A stretch of 44,043 nt of DNA from Thalassolituus sp. UBA674 (GCA_002298335.1 DBNK01000026.1:1-44043), one strand, 5' to 3'; positions 8,339 through 17,575 are shown, numbered from the stretch's first letter. Notes: a model not told the origin generated them from the sequence alone. Program-made: numbers and translations.

Positions 8339-8540
8339 TTGCGAGCCGCGACTTTCAAAAATAAACAGATAGCCGAGACAGGACGTCGAGGCAGGGGCAC
8401 TGAGGCAGGACGCCGAATTGCCCCGTGGTCGTTATGAGTATGCAGAAAGGCGTGAAACAGCGAGGAACACAGCGCGAAGCAGGTGGGAGGGCTAGCGCCA
8501 GTCGGGACTAGGCGTCCCCATGCCGTCCTCTCAAGAGCGA
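8339..8540 (-). repeat. Dispersed structured repeat, copy 3 (minus orientation)
   Basis: Read on the minus strand, this begins with CGCTCTTGAGAGGACGGCAT and a small hairpin GGGAC-GCCTA-GTCCC. It then shows CCCACCTGCTTCGCGCTGT, and a stem GGGGCA/TGCCCC (8394-8424) around the loop ATTCGGCGTCCTGCCTCAG. It ends at GTCGCGGCTCGCAA, matching the last bases of the window. It faces copy 1 head-on across about 140 bases and lies 38 bases downstream of the minus-strand lipoprotein gene, again in the sense orientation of the neighbouring gene. I see no coding function in 8201-8338. Confidence 0.87.
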
Positions 8541-8578
8541 CGATAATAAAAGTAACTAACCAGCAAATTCAACCTGGC

Positions 8579-9133
8579 TTACTGAACTCTCTCGAAACCG
8601 TCAGGACACTTGTTTTCACCTTGCGATCGAGTGTCACACGCTTTCACTGTTTCAAAATAGTCTTTCCACACTTGAAGCTGATCCTGGGGGACTTCTGTCT
8701 TCCACGTGCGCCGCAATCGATATGAGGAATCGTTGCCGGTTATCGCTTTATGCAATATGGAAATTTTTGTTCCACTGGTGAGGGTACATTGTGAAAACCA
8801 GGTCAAAGTCTCGTATGTGTTCTCAATTTTAATATCCGCATCTGTTGATTCAAAAGCCGCACATTTTTCTTGGCCAACTTCATCATCAATGGACTTGTTT
8901 TCCATAACGCCAAGCGAGGTCAGCCCGAATAAAACGGCGGTCTCCAGCTCATCACTCCGGTTGTTTTTTGACCACATCCTTGTATAAATATTGCCTTCCT
9001 TCTTCTCATAAATTTCCCATGAATCTTCAGGGATAGGCATGGGCTGAAGCAGGTTTTCACCAGAATAAAATCCTGTCTGTGTAGCACATCCAGAGATAAG
9101 AAGTAACAAGATGGCTTGTACAGAAATACGCAT
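8579..9133 (-). CDS. Orphan lipoprotein of unknown function
   Basis: This 184-residue protein has a short type II signal peptide with lipobox ISGC (lipidated Cys16). The mature part is mixed alpha/beta in feel, with four further cysteines (EKCAAF, SQCTL, KACDTR, NKCPDG) that could form disulfides in the periplasm. I recognise no family. The gene looks more AT-rich than its neighbours and uses more AAA/ATA-type codons, and it stands alone between a structured repeat and the TRAP operon, so recent acquisition is possible. It is convergent with the anti-sigma operon. Confidence 0.75.
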   Translation of the reverse strand: MRISVQAILLLLISGCATQTGFYSGENLLQPMPIPEDSWEIYEKKEGNIYTRMWSKNNRSDELETAVLFGLTSLGVMENKSIDDEVGQEKCAAFESTDADIKIENTYETLTWFSQCTLTSGTKISILHKAITGNDSSYRLRRTWKTEVPQDQLQVWKDYFETVKACDTRSQGENKCPDGFERVQ

Positions 9134-9173
9134 GAAATTTCCTTTTCAAAAATAGATTACGAGAGGGAAATCC

Positions 9174-10460
9174 TCACCCCTCTCCCAACAACATCAGACT
9201 CAGCCCCGGCCAGTACGTAATCACCAAAACACACGCCAGCAGAATAAAGAAGAAGGGAATCGTCGCTTTATAGAGCGTCATCACCGGCTTATTAAAGCGG
9301 AAGCTGGCAATAAAGAGGTTCATACCCACCGGCGGTGTGAAATACCCCAGCTGCATATTGGCGAGGAACAGAATACCCAGATGGATCGGGTGAATGCCGT
9401 ACTGCATGGCGATCGGCAGTATGATAGGAATCATAATGACGATGGCGGAGAAGATATCCAGCATCATACCGAGAATCAGCAGGAACACGGTGAGCAGCAG
9501 CAGGAAGGTGAACTTATCGCTGATGTGCTCCTGAATCACGCCGAAGATCTTTTCCGGTACGCCGGCATCAATCATGTAGTTAGTCGAGGCCAGTGACACC
9601 GCCAGAATCAGCAGGATGGCACCCACCAGCTTCATGGAATCGCGCATGACGCCCGGCAGGTTGGTGAAACTGATTTCACGGCGGATGAGTACGGTGACGA
9701 TCAGTACGTAGAACGCAGTAATGGCGGCGGCTTCTGAGACGGCAAACACACCACCATAAATACCGCCCAACACTACAAATGGCAGTGGGATTTCCCACGC
9801 CGAGTCTTTGATCGCAGCCCAGGCTTCTTTGCCATCAAACTCATGGCCGGACTTAGGTAATTTGCGTGATTGCCAGGCGCTGTAACCCGACAGAGCAAAG
9901 AGCATCAGCAGACCCGGCAGGATACCCGCGACGAACAGCTGGTCGATTCCCACCGGTACATCCAGTGCCATCTGCTGGGCGATCACACCGTACAGAATCA
10001 GCGGCAAAGACGGTGCAAACAGCAGACCCAGACTACCCGAGGTGGTCACCAGGCCGAGATTGAATTTCTCTTCGTAGCCCGCTTTAGCGAGTGCCGGAAC
10101 CAGCAGAGCACCCAGCGCCACAATGGTCACACCAGACGCTCCGGTAAAGGCAGTAAACAAGGCACAGGCGGCCAGTGCCACAATCGCGAGACCACCCGGC
10201 ATCCAGCCCAGCAGCGCATCGGTAATGCGCACCAGACGCTGTGGCGCTTTACTTTCTCCAAGCAGATAACCGGCAAAGGTAAACAGCGGAATGGCGATCA
10301 GTACCGGCATTTCAGCGACGCGATAAATTTCTACCGCCATGACCTGCAGGTCAACGTCATTCTGGAAGAAGCCCCACATGGCGGACGCGGCAATTACGGC
10401 AAATAAAGGCGCACCGGCCAGTGCCAACAGCAGCAGTGCGAGGGTAATCAGCAAACTCAT
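9174..10460 (-). CDS. dctM: TRAP transporter large permease (DctM type)
   Basis: This 428-residue inner-membrane protein is hydrophobic throughout, with about a dozen helices, and carries the DctM hallmarks GASGVTIVALGALLVPAL, SLGLLFAPSLPLILYG and the repeated counterpart FLANMQLGYFTPPVGMN. It forms the ion-coupled translocation channel of a tripartite ATP-independent periplasmic transporter. Its start overlaps the stop of the small permease by four bases, and it is the last gene of the tatT-dctP-dctQ-dctM operon. The solute cannot be read from the permease. Confidence 0.95.
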   Translation of the reverse strand: MSLLITLALLLLALAGAPLFAVIAASAMWGFFQNDVDLQVMAVEIYRVAEMPVLIAIPLFTFAGYLLGESKAPQRLVRITDALLGWMPGGLAIVALAACALFTAFTGASGVTIVALGALLVPALAKAGYEEKFNLGLVTTSGSLGLLFAPSLPLILYGVIAQQMALDVPVGIDQLFVAGILPGLLMLFALSGYSAWQSRKLPKSGHEFDGKEAWAAIKDSAWEIPLPFVVLGGIYGGVFAVSEAAAITAFYVLIVTVLIRREISFTNLPGVMRDSMKLVGAILLILAVSLASTNYMIDAGVPEKIFGVIQEHISDKFTFLLLLTVFLLILGMMLDIFSAIVIMIPIILPIAMQYGIHPIHLGILFLANMQLGYFTPPVGMNLFIASFRFNKPVMTLYKATIPFFFILLACVLVITYWPGLSLMLLGEG

Positions 10461-10972
10461 TGCTCAGCCCCCACATGCTCTGTTTTTTCTTCAACGTCTT
10501 CCGGCAGTTTACCCATCAGTGCCATCAGGCTCTGCAGAGCGAAACGCAGCCCCATCAGGCCAAAGCTCACCGGAATAATGGCCTGCAGAATCCAGGCCGG
10601 CAGGTCACTGAAAGCGCGGTCATCGAATTCACGGGTCATATTCACAAAGATGGTGGAGTGCCAGGCAATCAATACACATACGGTGGCGGCGAATGCCAGA
10701 GTCACTACGTTAATGAAACGGGAAAAGGCCGGTGGTGCCAGACGGCTGACCAGATCAATAGCGATGTGCTCGCGGGTGCGTGTGGCCACCAGTGCACCGG
10801 CCAGACCGACCCAGAGCACCATCACGCGTAGCAATGGGGTGACCCAGACCAGGCCACCGCCAAAGAGCAGTCGGGCGAGAATATCCACGCCTGCGAGAAC
10901 AATCATGCTCAGCAGCAGCAGAACCAGAATACCGTCTTCCAGACGGTGCAGTACGCGGATAATCTGACTCAT
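10457..10972 (-). CDS. dctQ: TRAP transporter small permease (DctQ type)
   Basis: This 171-residue four-helix membrane protein shows the DctQ pattern: an initial helix LVLLLLSMIVLAGVDILARLLFGGG, then GLAGALVATRTREHIAIDLV, and two further helices. It pairs with the large permease and docks the solute-binding protein. It overlaps both neighbours by four bases (ATGA), a sign of tight translational coupling. Confidence 0.94.
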   Translation of the reverse strand: MSQIIRVLHRLEDGILVLLLLSMIVLAGVDILARLLFGGGLVWVTPLLRVMVLWVGLAGALVATRTREHIAIDLVSRLAPPAFSRFINVVTLAFAATVCVLIAWHSTIFVNMTREFDDRAFSDLPAWILQAIIPVSFGLMGLRFALQSLMALMGKLPEDVEEKTEHVGAEQ

Positions 10973-11976
10973 TCAGCGCTGCTGGCAGCCTCCGCGCGGA
11001 TCTCTTCAAGACGCTGCTGCAGTTTCTGGAACAGCTCGGTCGGGTAGACGTCTTTATCCGCCAGAGCAGTCAGGGCTTTTTCCGCCAGAACACGCCAGGC
11101 GGCTTTGTCTTCTTCTGAGAGCGATACAAATTCAACGCCGTTGTTTTCCATGGCTTTGCGGGCATTGACCTCATCGGTCTCGTTGATTTCAGACATACGG
11201 TCAAACGCCTGTCTCATGCGGGTTTTCACCAGGGCCTGATCCTCAGCGCTCATTTTGCTGAAAGAGCGCTCATCCACCACCAGCATGCCGATGATGTACA
11301 CCAGCGGGTAATCCGTGACATAGCTGAGTTTGGTGTACCACTGCAGGGCAATGGCCGCGGTCAGGTTCACCGCCAGCGTATCAATCAGACCGGTCTGCAG
11401 GCTGGTGTAGACGTCAGACACCGGCAGAACCACCGGGTCAACGCCACCCATTTCAAAGGTGGTCTGGCTGACCTGATCACCTTCAGGCACCCAGACTTTG
11501 TGGTTTTTCACCTGATCAGATGAGGTGATCGGGGAATTGGACATCAGGTAGGCAAAGCCGCCTTCAGACAGGCCCAGCACGGTGTAGCCTTTCTCCGCCA
11601 TGGCGTCGTAAATGTACGGGTCGAACTCTTCACGCACGGCGCGCAGTTCTTCCAGACTGCGGAAGGTGAACGGCAGGCTGTACAGCTGCGCGGTCGGGGC
11701 GATGTCATCGAACGCACCGGTAGACAGTGCGCCCCCCTGCAGCTGTCCGATACGCATTTTACGCAGCACACTTTTATCACTGCCCTGAACACCGCCCGGG
11801 AAGAACTTGAGCTTCACCCGACCTTCGGTCTGCTCTTCAATTTCTTTGCCGGCTGCGCGCATTTCTTTCATCCAGCTGGTGCCGTCCGGAACCAATGACG
11901 CAATTTTCAGGGTGACCGCCGCCTGTACAGGCGTGATCATCAGGAACAAACAGAATAACGCGGTGAGCTGTTTCAT
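10969..11976 (-). CDS. dctP: TRAP transporter substrate-binding protein (TatP/DctP family)
   Basis: This 335-residue periplasmic protein has a signal peptide cleaved near VQA-AV and a DctP fold recognisable from LKIASLVPDGTSWMKEM, LPFTFRSLEEL and PVSDVYTSLQTGLIDTLAVN. Where most DctP proteins carry a carboxylate-binding arginine (KIRVP-type motif), this one reads HKVWVPEG. That fits the TatP subgroup that works with a TatT lipoprotein and is thought not to bind simple organic acids. The gene lies 30 bases after tatT and is coupled to dctQ. Confidence 0.92.
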   Translation of the reverse strand: MKQLTALFCLFLMITPVQAAVTLKIASLVPDGTSWMKEMRAAGKEIEEQTEGRVKLKFFPGGVQGSDKSVLRKMRIGQLQGGALSTGAFDDIAPTAQLYSLPFTFRSLEELRAVREEFDPYIYDAMAEKGYTVLGLSEGGFAYLMSNSPITSSDQVKNHKVWVPEGDQVSQTTFEMGGVDPVVLPVSDVYTSLQTGLIDTLAVNLTAAIALQWYTKLSYVTDYPLVYIIGMLVVDERSFSKMSAEDQALVKTRMRQAFDRMSEINETDEVNARKAMENNGVEFVSLSEEDKAAWRVLAEKALTALADKDVYPTELFQKLQQRLEEIRAEAASSAE

Positions 11977-12006
11977 AAGGTATCCAGTGAATATGAGAAT
12001 AAACCG

Positions 12007-12837
12007 TTAAAAATAATCAGAAGATTCGTCCAGCAACTCCTGAGCCTGACGCTGCGCCAGACCATTAATCAGAGTCAGACCATCGTATTCCGGCTCCGCC
12101 GCCAGCACCTCTTCAAGCAGGCTGTCGTGGAGATCCTGATCAAACATCAGGCGGGCGTACTGTTTCGCAAACAGCACCTTGGCCATCAGGTGATGCCCTT
12201 CTGTCAGAGCGATGGCTTTTTCAAAGTGTTCACGCCCTACTTCCGGCTTGCCACCTAACGAAGGCGGTACCTGAGTATTCAGAACGCCGAGGTACACCTG
12301 TACCGTGGCATTGTCGTAAGACTCGTCGTAAGCGGCCACCCATTCCATCAGGGCCTGTACCTTACCGAGCTGGGCGATGGCATTCCAGTCATCACTGTTG
12401 GCCTGAATCCATCCGGCCCATGCAGCCCCATAGGAGTACATCATGTTGATGTCTTTCTCATCGTATTGGTCAGCCAGAGCGGCTTTGAGTTCATCCAGCG
12501 GGCCATCCATCAACGGACAGGCATCTTTGTCGTACTCACACAGCGCCCGGCGGGCATACTCCATAGCCTTGTCAGCCATGTTGCGTGCCTGCTCAGGGTC
12601 TTTGCTGAACGCACCGGCATAGGCTCCGTAAAGACGCGAGCCTGCCAACAGCAGGTTTTCATTGTCCGGATAGGTGAGAATCAGCGCATCCAGCATGATG
12701 AGATACGACGGGGCACCTTCAGCGACGATGTCAGGGTTTTCCTGATTCATCATGGCGCGCGACAGGTTGTCAGGCAGGTGAGTAACGGCGCAGGCAGCCA
12801 GAAAGGTGCTCAGCAGGACGGTCAGTAGCGCTTTCAT
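12007..12837 (-). CDS. tatT: TatT family lipoprotein, T component of a TRAP transporter
   Basis: Translation from the ATG at 12837 gives a 276-residue lipoprotein with lipobox LAAC (Cys16); the frame stays open 12 codons upstream but those residues would spoil the signal sequence. The mature part is all-helical with TPR-like repeats (LLLAGSRLYGAYAGAF, KAMEYARRALCEYDKDA, YGAAWAGWIQANSDDW), as in TatT, known from Treponema pallidum as the oligomeric partner of the TRAP solute receptor. It heads the operon, followed by dctP, dctQ and dctM. Confidence 0.9.
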   Translation of the reverse strand: MKALLTVLLSTFLAACAVTHLPDNLSRAMMNQENPDIVAEGAPSYLIMLDALILTYPDNENLLLAGSRLYGAYAGAFSKDPEQARNMADKAMEYARRALCEYDKDACPLMDGPLDELKAALADQYDEKDINMMYSYGAAWAGWIQANSDDWNAIAQLGKVQALMEWVAAYDESYDNATVQVYLGVLNTQVPPSLGGKPEVGREHFEKAIALTEGHHLMAKVLFAKQYARLMFDQDLHDSLLEEVLAAEPEYDGLTLINGLAQRQAQELLDESSDYF

Positions 12838-12989
12838 AAACAGGTCGGACCCGGTAGCAATGACGCATAACACATCAGGTGAATTTCTGGGTCTGCCCGG
12901 CTATTCGATCAGCCCCCAAAGGACCAGAGGTCGGCTGGATTGTACACTGCCCTCCCCAGCCTTTCATCTGTTCACAGCCTGCTCCCACA

Positions 12990-13004
12990 GGGACAGTCTG
13001 TCCC
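12990..13004. promoter_or_regulatory. 15-bp dyad GGGACAG-T-CTGTCCC upstream of tatT
   Basis: Perfect 7-base arms flank a single T, about 150 bases upstream of the tatT start and 43 bases beyond the stop of the giant signalling gene. It could be an operator for the TRAP operon. It has no T tract and so is unlikely to be a terminator. Confidence 0.35.
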
Positions 13005-13046
13005 GCGCTGGATTTACCGCAGGAGTCTGTTGGTAACGGGCAGAGA

Positions 13047-16000
13047 TCAGGCCGGTGGCAGCTCCAGTCCATCGAGCGGTACGGCAGAATCGCGTGAGCC
13101 TGAACTGAAGTCCACGCCTATTCCACGCAGAATATCCCAGGCGATGTCATTGTCTGTGTATTCAGCAATGGTTTTCTTGGCCATGAAGCGGGCGATTTCC
13201 TGAATGGATTTCACCAGTGCGTAATCGGCTGAGCTGGTGTGCAGATCATCAATGAGATTGCGGTCAATCTTCACCATATCCACCGGCAGTGTTTTCAGGG
13301 TACGGTACGAAGCCTGCCCGGTACCAAACTCAGAGAGTACAAACTGGCAACCCAGTGAGCGCAGCTCGTGCATGTGTTCAGCCGTAGCATTAAGCTCGCC
13401 GCGGATGCCCGATTCATCCAGCTCAAAGCAGAATTTATTGACTTCAATATCATGCTCTTCGAGCTGCTGGCGCAGGTATCCGCTGAGGTTGCCATCCGTC
13501 AGGCAGAGTCCGGATATACGGATGATGAAACGGCGGATGACCGCGGCGGCTTCGCGGTTATGCAGCATCCACTTAACCAGCTGACGGACCACCCAACGAT
13601 CGGCTTCATAGGCCTGCATAAAGCCACCACTGTTGGAGTAGCGCACTTCATCCGGAGGGATGCGGCCACCCGGCCCGTCCGGTAACTGACAGATCACCTC
13701 GTACTGGCGCAGTGCTTTGTGGCGCAGCTGTACCGGTTTTACCGGAATCAGCAGCAACGACAGACTGTCTGACTGCAGTGCCCGGTCCAGACGCTCGCGC
13801 CATTCGCTGTACTCGCGGTAACGGTGACGCGGTGACTGCTGAAACTGGTACCTCACCAGAGCACCGGACTGGCCGGAGGATGTGGCTTCCTGACAGGCCA
13901 GCTGAGCCTGCTCCAGCAGATCAACGGCATCCGCCGTATCCGCCGTGAGTGTCGCAAGACCGGCCCGGATCTCCGGGTGAATCTCCAGTCCGCCAGCGGT
14001 TTTTACGGGCACCTGATTCATCTGTTTGAGAAACTGCCGCGCGCTCGACTCCGCCAGCTCCGTATCCTGATCCGGCAGCAGCAGGGCGAAGGCACTGTCG
14101 CTGATGCGCGAACACAGACAACCCGGGTATTCCGCCAGCAGTTCATTGGCCACGGCCTTGAGACAGTCGTCTCCGGTGCGCAGTCCGTAACTCTGGTTGA
14201 TGACCCGCAGCTGATGAATATCAAACAGCACCAGACTTAAAGGGCGACGATTGCGGTTATGCTCCTGCAGGGCGGCGGACAACAGATGCAGAAAATGCTG
14301 ACGGTTGATCAGACCGGTCAGAGGGTCGGTATTGGCCTGACGGGACAGATCGCTGTAAATCTGCTGCACCAGTGAGTCAATGCTCTGATCCAGAGTGGAT
14401 TCTTCCTGCTCAAACAGACGCCGGACATCGTCGGTTTCCATCAGCTTGGCCAGTTCATCAAAGCGGAAATCGTGCATGCGCATACCGGTGTGATTCACAC
14501 AGGCCAGCCGCGAGTGGTCATCAGCGATCCAGGCAATCGACACGACCTGCCCGGTATCACGTATCTGCAGACGGTCTCCGGTATTCAGAGCCCTTACCCG
14601 GCGCGCGCCCTTACCGGCGCCGCTGGTGTCGTCCACGACCGCTTTATAGGACTGCATCTCCACCGCTTCGGCCAGCTGACCACCACTCAGGTGCATCCCC
14701 GCCGAGGTCAGCATGCTGCGGTACCACTTCTGATGCTCCGGCAGCGGGCCGTTCAGATCATCCAGCTCCACCCTGGCCTGTTCAGCCAGCGGGATGAACG
14801 ACTGCAGCAGACGCGACTGACCGCGGTTTTCCGGATCAAACACATCGATAATGTCCCGGTACAGGGTCACGGCGCTCTGAAAACGCTCACTGTCCGGACC
14901 ATCGCGCAGCCAGTGGATGCTGAGAATCTGTTGCCAGCCTTCGTACAGCCAGTCGACCACACTCTGCGGCAGCGTCTTGGCCGAGGTATCCAGTCCAAGC
15001 ATGTTCTGTACATTCTGACGGGCACGGTGAATCTGATATTCGCCTTCGGCGGCCTGCGCCACACGCTCCGTGTTCTGGCGGACGCGGCGCTCAGCGTTAT
15101 CCAGCAGGTAACGCAGCTGCTCCAGCACCTCCTCAAACAGGGCCGGGTCTGAGACTTCAGAGCTGGTCAGGGGCAGCAGCAGACGGCTCAGTTCCAGTTG
15201 CAGCTGGCTCTGACCGACCAGCGTCAGACGACCAAGCTGACCCAGCACGGTAATCATGATGCGCGCCGGGTGCTCCGGATTGAACAGTGCGGCGGCGTCA
15301 TTAAGAATCAGCCGCAGCAGCGGCCAGCTCATCTCGCGGATACAGGGTTTGATAAAATCTGCCAGTTCCGGGTTATCCAGCAGGTTACGGGTGATCTGTT
15401 CCAGTGTATCCACGGCATTGGCGGTATCCTCCGGCAGACGCAGCCCACGCTGGGTCAGTACCATTTCCATCACCGCGCGCAGGCCCATGGGCAGGCCGTC
15501 ATTATCCCGGGCAAGATCATTTACCAGCCCCAGAATGTCACTGGCTGAAGCCAGTGGCAGCAGAGCCTGAGACACCGGCGACGTCTGTCCGTCATGATCA
15601 CTGAGCCTGCCGGTCTGCACAGGAGCCGGGTGCCCGGTTAATGGGCGCAGTGACAGCAGCTGTCCGAGACTGCTGTAGGTACGTTCGGCCTGTTCGCGGG
15701 CTTTGGGTGTGCCCGGCCAGTAGAGCAGGTTGTCCGGTGGCTCGGCGGTTTCTGCAGGCCTTGATGCCGGCTCTGCCCCGGCGGCTGCAGTGTTCAGGGT
15801 TTCCGGAGCCTGAGTATGAGCAGTCTGCGCCGGAACCGGTTCAGGGAGGTTACGGCGATAAAGGAAGGTCAGCGGAATATCGACCCGGTCGGTGATGACC
15901 TGATAGGTGGCCGTCAGCATTTCCAGAGCGATACGCTCAAACACGGCAAAGGCAATTTCACGGCAGGGACGCGGCAACTGCAGGATGTGGATGCTGTCGC

Positions 16001-16802
16001 GGAAGGCTTCGGTGACCAGCACAGGGTCGAGCGGATTGAAGCGGTTAGACTCCGGTCCGGAGAACATCGCGTGAAAATACTGTTTTACTTCAAACTCGCG
16101 GCGCGCCAGATGCGCCTGCAGATGAGAAATCGTGACTTTGGTGCGCAGCCAGTCTTCAAAATCCTTCTGGTGTACCAGCGACAGGGTAATGATGGTTTCG
16201 GAGCGGGTTTCTTCTTCGGTTTTCTTCGCCTCACCACGGCTCCAGCGCTCCAGCTGCAAGCGGATGCGACGGGCAAATTCCTGCATGAAGTCTGCGCGCA
16301 GAACCCGTACATTCTGTGCTGCCTCCATCCACTGCTGATGCTCATCTGTGGTACGTGAACGGTCGGCGTGAATGCCGGTTTCTTCAACAAAGGCAGATGC
16401 CCAGCGACCGGGCATGGCCTCACTGAGCATGGCGGTTTCATCAACCATCAGCTGACGGTAGTTTTCTGCCTCGGCATCGGTGACCTCACGGCTGACACCG
16501 TGACGTTGGGTGTAGTCCTGGATTTCCAGAAACAGCTGGTCAGTGGGTTCGTGGATACGCAGACCGAGAAAATCGTCTTTCTGGTAAACAAATTCGACCT
16601 GCAGTGTGGCCGGTTCGTGGAGATCGATCTCCAGCAGCAAAGGACCGCCGGACGACGGCACAACACCATGGTGCCAATGTAAACGGATACCACTGTGAGA
16701 GTAATTGACGACCGTACACTGGATCGCCTCTCCCTCTTCAGAAAGAATGCGGGCAGGCAGATGGCTCGGGAAGCGTTTATTTTTTCTTAGTTCGACCGCC
16801 AT
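13047..16802 (-). CDS. PilZ-DUF1631-GGDEF-EAL protein, probably a c-di-GMP receptor
   Basis: This is a 1251-residue cytoplasmic multidomain protein. Residues 1-100 are a PilZ domain with both c-di-GMP-binding motifs intact (RKNKR and NYSHSG). Residues from about 110 to 790 are a long helical region of DUF1631 type. From about 850 to 1000 there is a GGDEF fold whose signature is ruined (RISDSAF in place of R.GGDEF). From about 1015 to the end there is an EAL fold with YEVIC for the EAL motif, SEFGTG for DDFGTG and IRISG where the family has an Asn ligand. Both enzymatic domains should therefore be inactive, so the protein probably senses c-di-GMP through PilZ. It is monocistronic and not obviously tied to its neighbours. 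Confidence 0.9.
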   Translation of the reverse strand: MAVELRKNKRFPSHLPARILSEEGEAIQCTVVNYSHSGIRLHWHHGVVPSSGGPLLLEIDLHEPATLQVEFVYQKDDFLGLRIHEPTDQLFLEIQDYTQRHGVSREVTDAEAENYRQLMVDETAMLSEAMPGRWASAFVEETGIHADRSRTTDEHQQWMEAAQNVRVLRADFMQEFARRIRLQLERWSRGEAKKTEEETRSETIITLSLVHQKDFEDWLRTKVTISHLQAHLARREFEVKQYFHAMFSGPESNRFNPLDPVLVTEAFRDSIHILQLPRPCREIAFAVFERIALEMLTATYQVITDRVDIPLTFLYRRNLPEPVPAQTAHTQAPETLNTAAAGAEPASRPAETAEPPDNLLYWPGTPKAREQAERTYSSLGQLLSLRPLTGHPAPVQTGRLSDHDGQTSPVSQALLPLASASDILGLVNDLARDNDGLPMGLRAVMEMVLTQRGLRLPEDTANAVDTLEQITRNLLDNPELADFIKPCIREMSWPLLRLILNDAAALFNPEHPARIMITVLGQLGRLTLVGQSQLQLELSRLLLPLTSSEVSDPALFEEVLEQLRYLLDNAERRVRQNTERVAQAAEGEYQIHRARQNVQNMLGLDTSAKTLPQSVVDWLYEGWQQILSIHWLRDGPDSERFQSAVTLYRDIIDVFDPENRGQSRLLQSFIPLAEQARVELDDLNGPLPEHQKWYRSMLTSAGMHLSGGQLAEAVEMQSYKAVVDDTSGAGKGARRVRALNTGDRLQIRDTGQVVSIAWIADDHSRLACVNHTGMRMHDFRFDELAKLMETDDVRRLFEQEESTLDQSIDSLVQQIYSDLSRQANTDPLTGLINRQHFLHLLSAALQEHNRNRRPLSLVLFDIHQLRVINQSYGLRTGDDCLKAVANELLAEYPGCLCSRISDSAFALLLPDQDTELAESSARQFLKQMNQVPVKTAGGLEIHPEIRAGLATLTADTADAVDLLEQAQLACQEATSSGQSGALVRYQFQQSPRHRYREYSEWRERLDRALQSDSLSLLLIPVKPVQLRHKALRQYEVICQLPDGPGGRIPPDEVRYSNSGGFMQAYEADRWVVRQLVKWMLHNREAAAVIRRFIIRISGLCLTDGNLSGYLRQQLEEHDIEVNKFCFELDESGIRGELNATAEHMHELRSLGCQFVLSEFGTGQASYRTLKTLPVDMVKIDRNLIDDLHTSSADYALVKSIQEIARFMAKKTIAEYTDNDIAWDILRGIGVDFSSGSRDSAVPLDGLELPPA

Positions 16803-16982
16803 GATTTTCCAGACCCTGTGACTTCTGGCAGAGACCGGTAGTACCGGTGAAAGTTCATTCTCTGTATTGTCTGCGCGTGAATCAATGATTCAGCACCATA
16901 AAACAGGCAGATGGGCAGGAAAAGCGATAAATAAGATGAAAAAGAGGAATGCAGCCGGATTTCTCCGGCTGCCGCATCCGTC

Positions 16983-17558
16983 TTACTGACGGACACCTTC
17001 GATGTGCAGAGTGATTTCAACCGTGGTAGACGCTGGCCCCAGGTCATAATCAATGCCGTAATCTTTCAGTTTCAGCGTGGTGCTGCCGGTGAAACCAGCG
17101 CGGTAACCACCCCATGGATCATTGCCTTCACCGATGCGTTTCACCGGGAAAGTAATACTCTTGGTAACACCGTGCAGAGTGAAATCACCCGTGATTTCGC
17201 CTTTACCTTCTCCGGTTGATTTAAAACCGGTGCTTTTGAAGGTCGCTGTCGGGTATTTCTTCACATCCAGAAAATCGGCGCTTTTCAGGTGCTTGTCACG
17301 TTCAGCGTGATTGGAATCCAGGCTGGTCGTATCAATCACCACCTCAATGGAGGATTTTTCCGGCGCTGCCGCGTCGTATTCGAAGCTGCCGTCAAAGTCG
17401 TTGAAACGACCGGTCAGCCAGCTGTACCCCAGATGCTGGATCTGGAAATTTACTGAGGCGTGAGCACCTTCATTATCAACATCATAAGTCGCTGCCTGGG
17501 CAGCAGTTGCGGTCAGGGCGGTCACACTGAAAAGTGTGGTCAGCAGAAGTTTTTTCAT
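16983..17558 (-). CDS. yceI: YceI family periplasmic protein
   Basis: This 191-residue protein has a Sec signal peptide (cleavage near AQA-AT) followed by the YceI lipocalin-like barrel: YDVDNEGAHASVNFQIQHLGYS, GRFNDFDGSFEYD, HLKSADFLDVKKYPTATFKST and the closing DYGIDYD region. YceI proteins bind isoprenoid-type lipids such as polyprenyl chains in the periplasm. It is the second gene of a cytochrome b561-yceI operon, an arrangement also known in Escherichia coli (yceJ-yceI). Confidence 0.95.
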   Translation of the reverse strand: MKKLLLTTLFSVTALTATAAQAATYDVDNEGAHASVNFQIQHLGYSWLTGRFNDFDGSFEYDAAAPEKSSIEVVIDTTSLDSNHAERDKHLKSADFLDVKKYPTATFKSTGFKSTGEGKGEITGDFTLHGVTKSITFPVKRIGEGNDPWGGYRAGFTGSTTLKLKDYGIDYDLGPASTTVEITLHIEGVRQ

Positions 17559-17575
17559 AAGAGAGTCCTCTCCGG

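Noticed and set aside
14472..15152. Plus-strand open frame opposite the PilZ-DUF1631 gene
   Set aside because: Typical GC-rich shadow, rich in His/Gln/Arg, within a 1251-residue gene supported by several domains.
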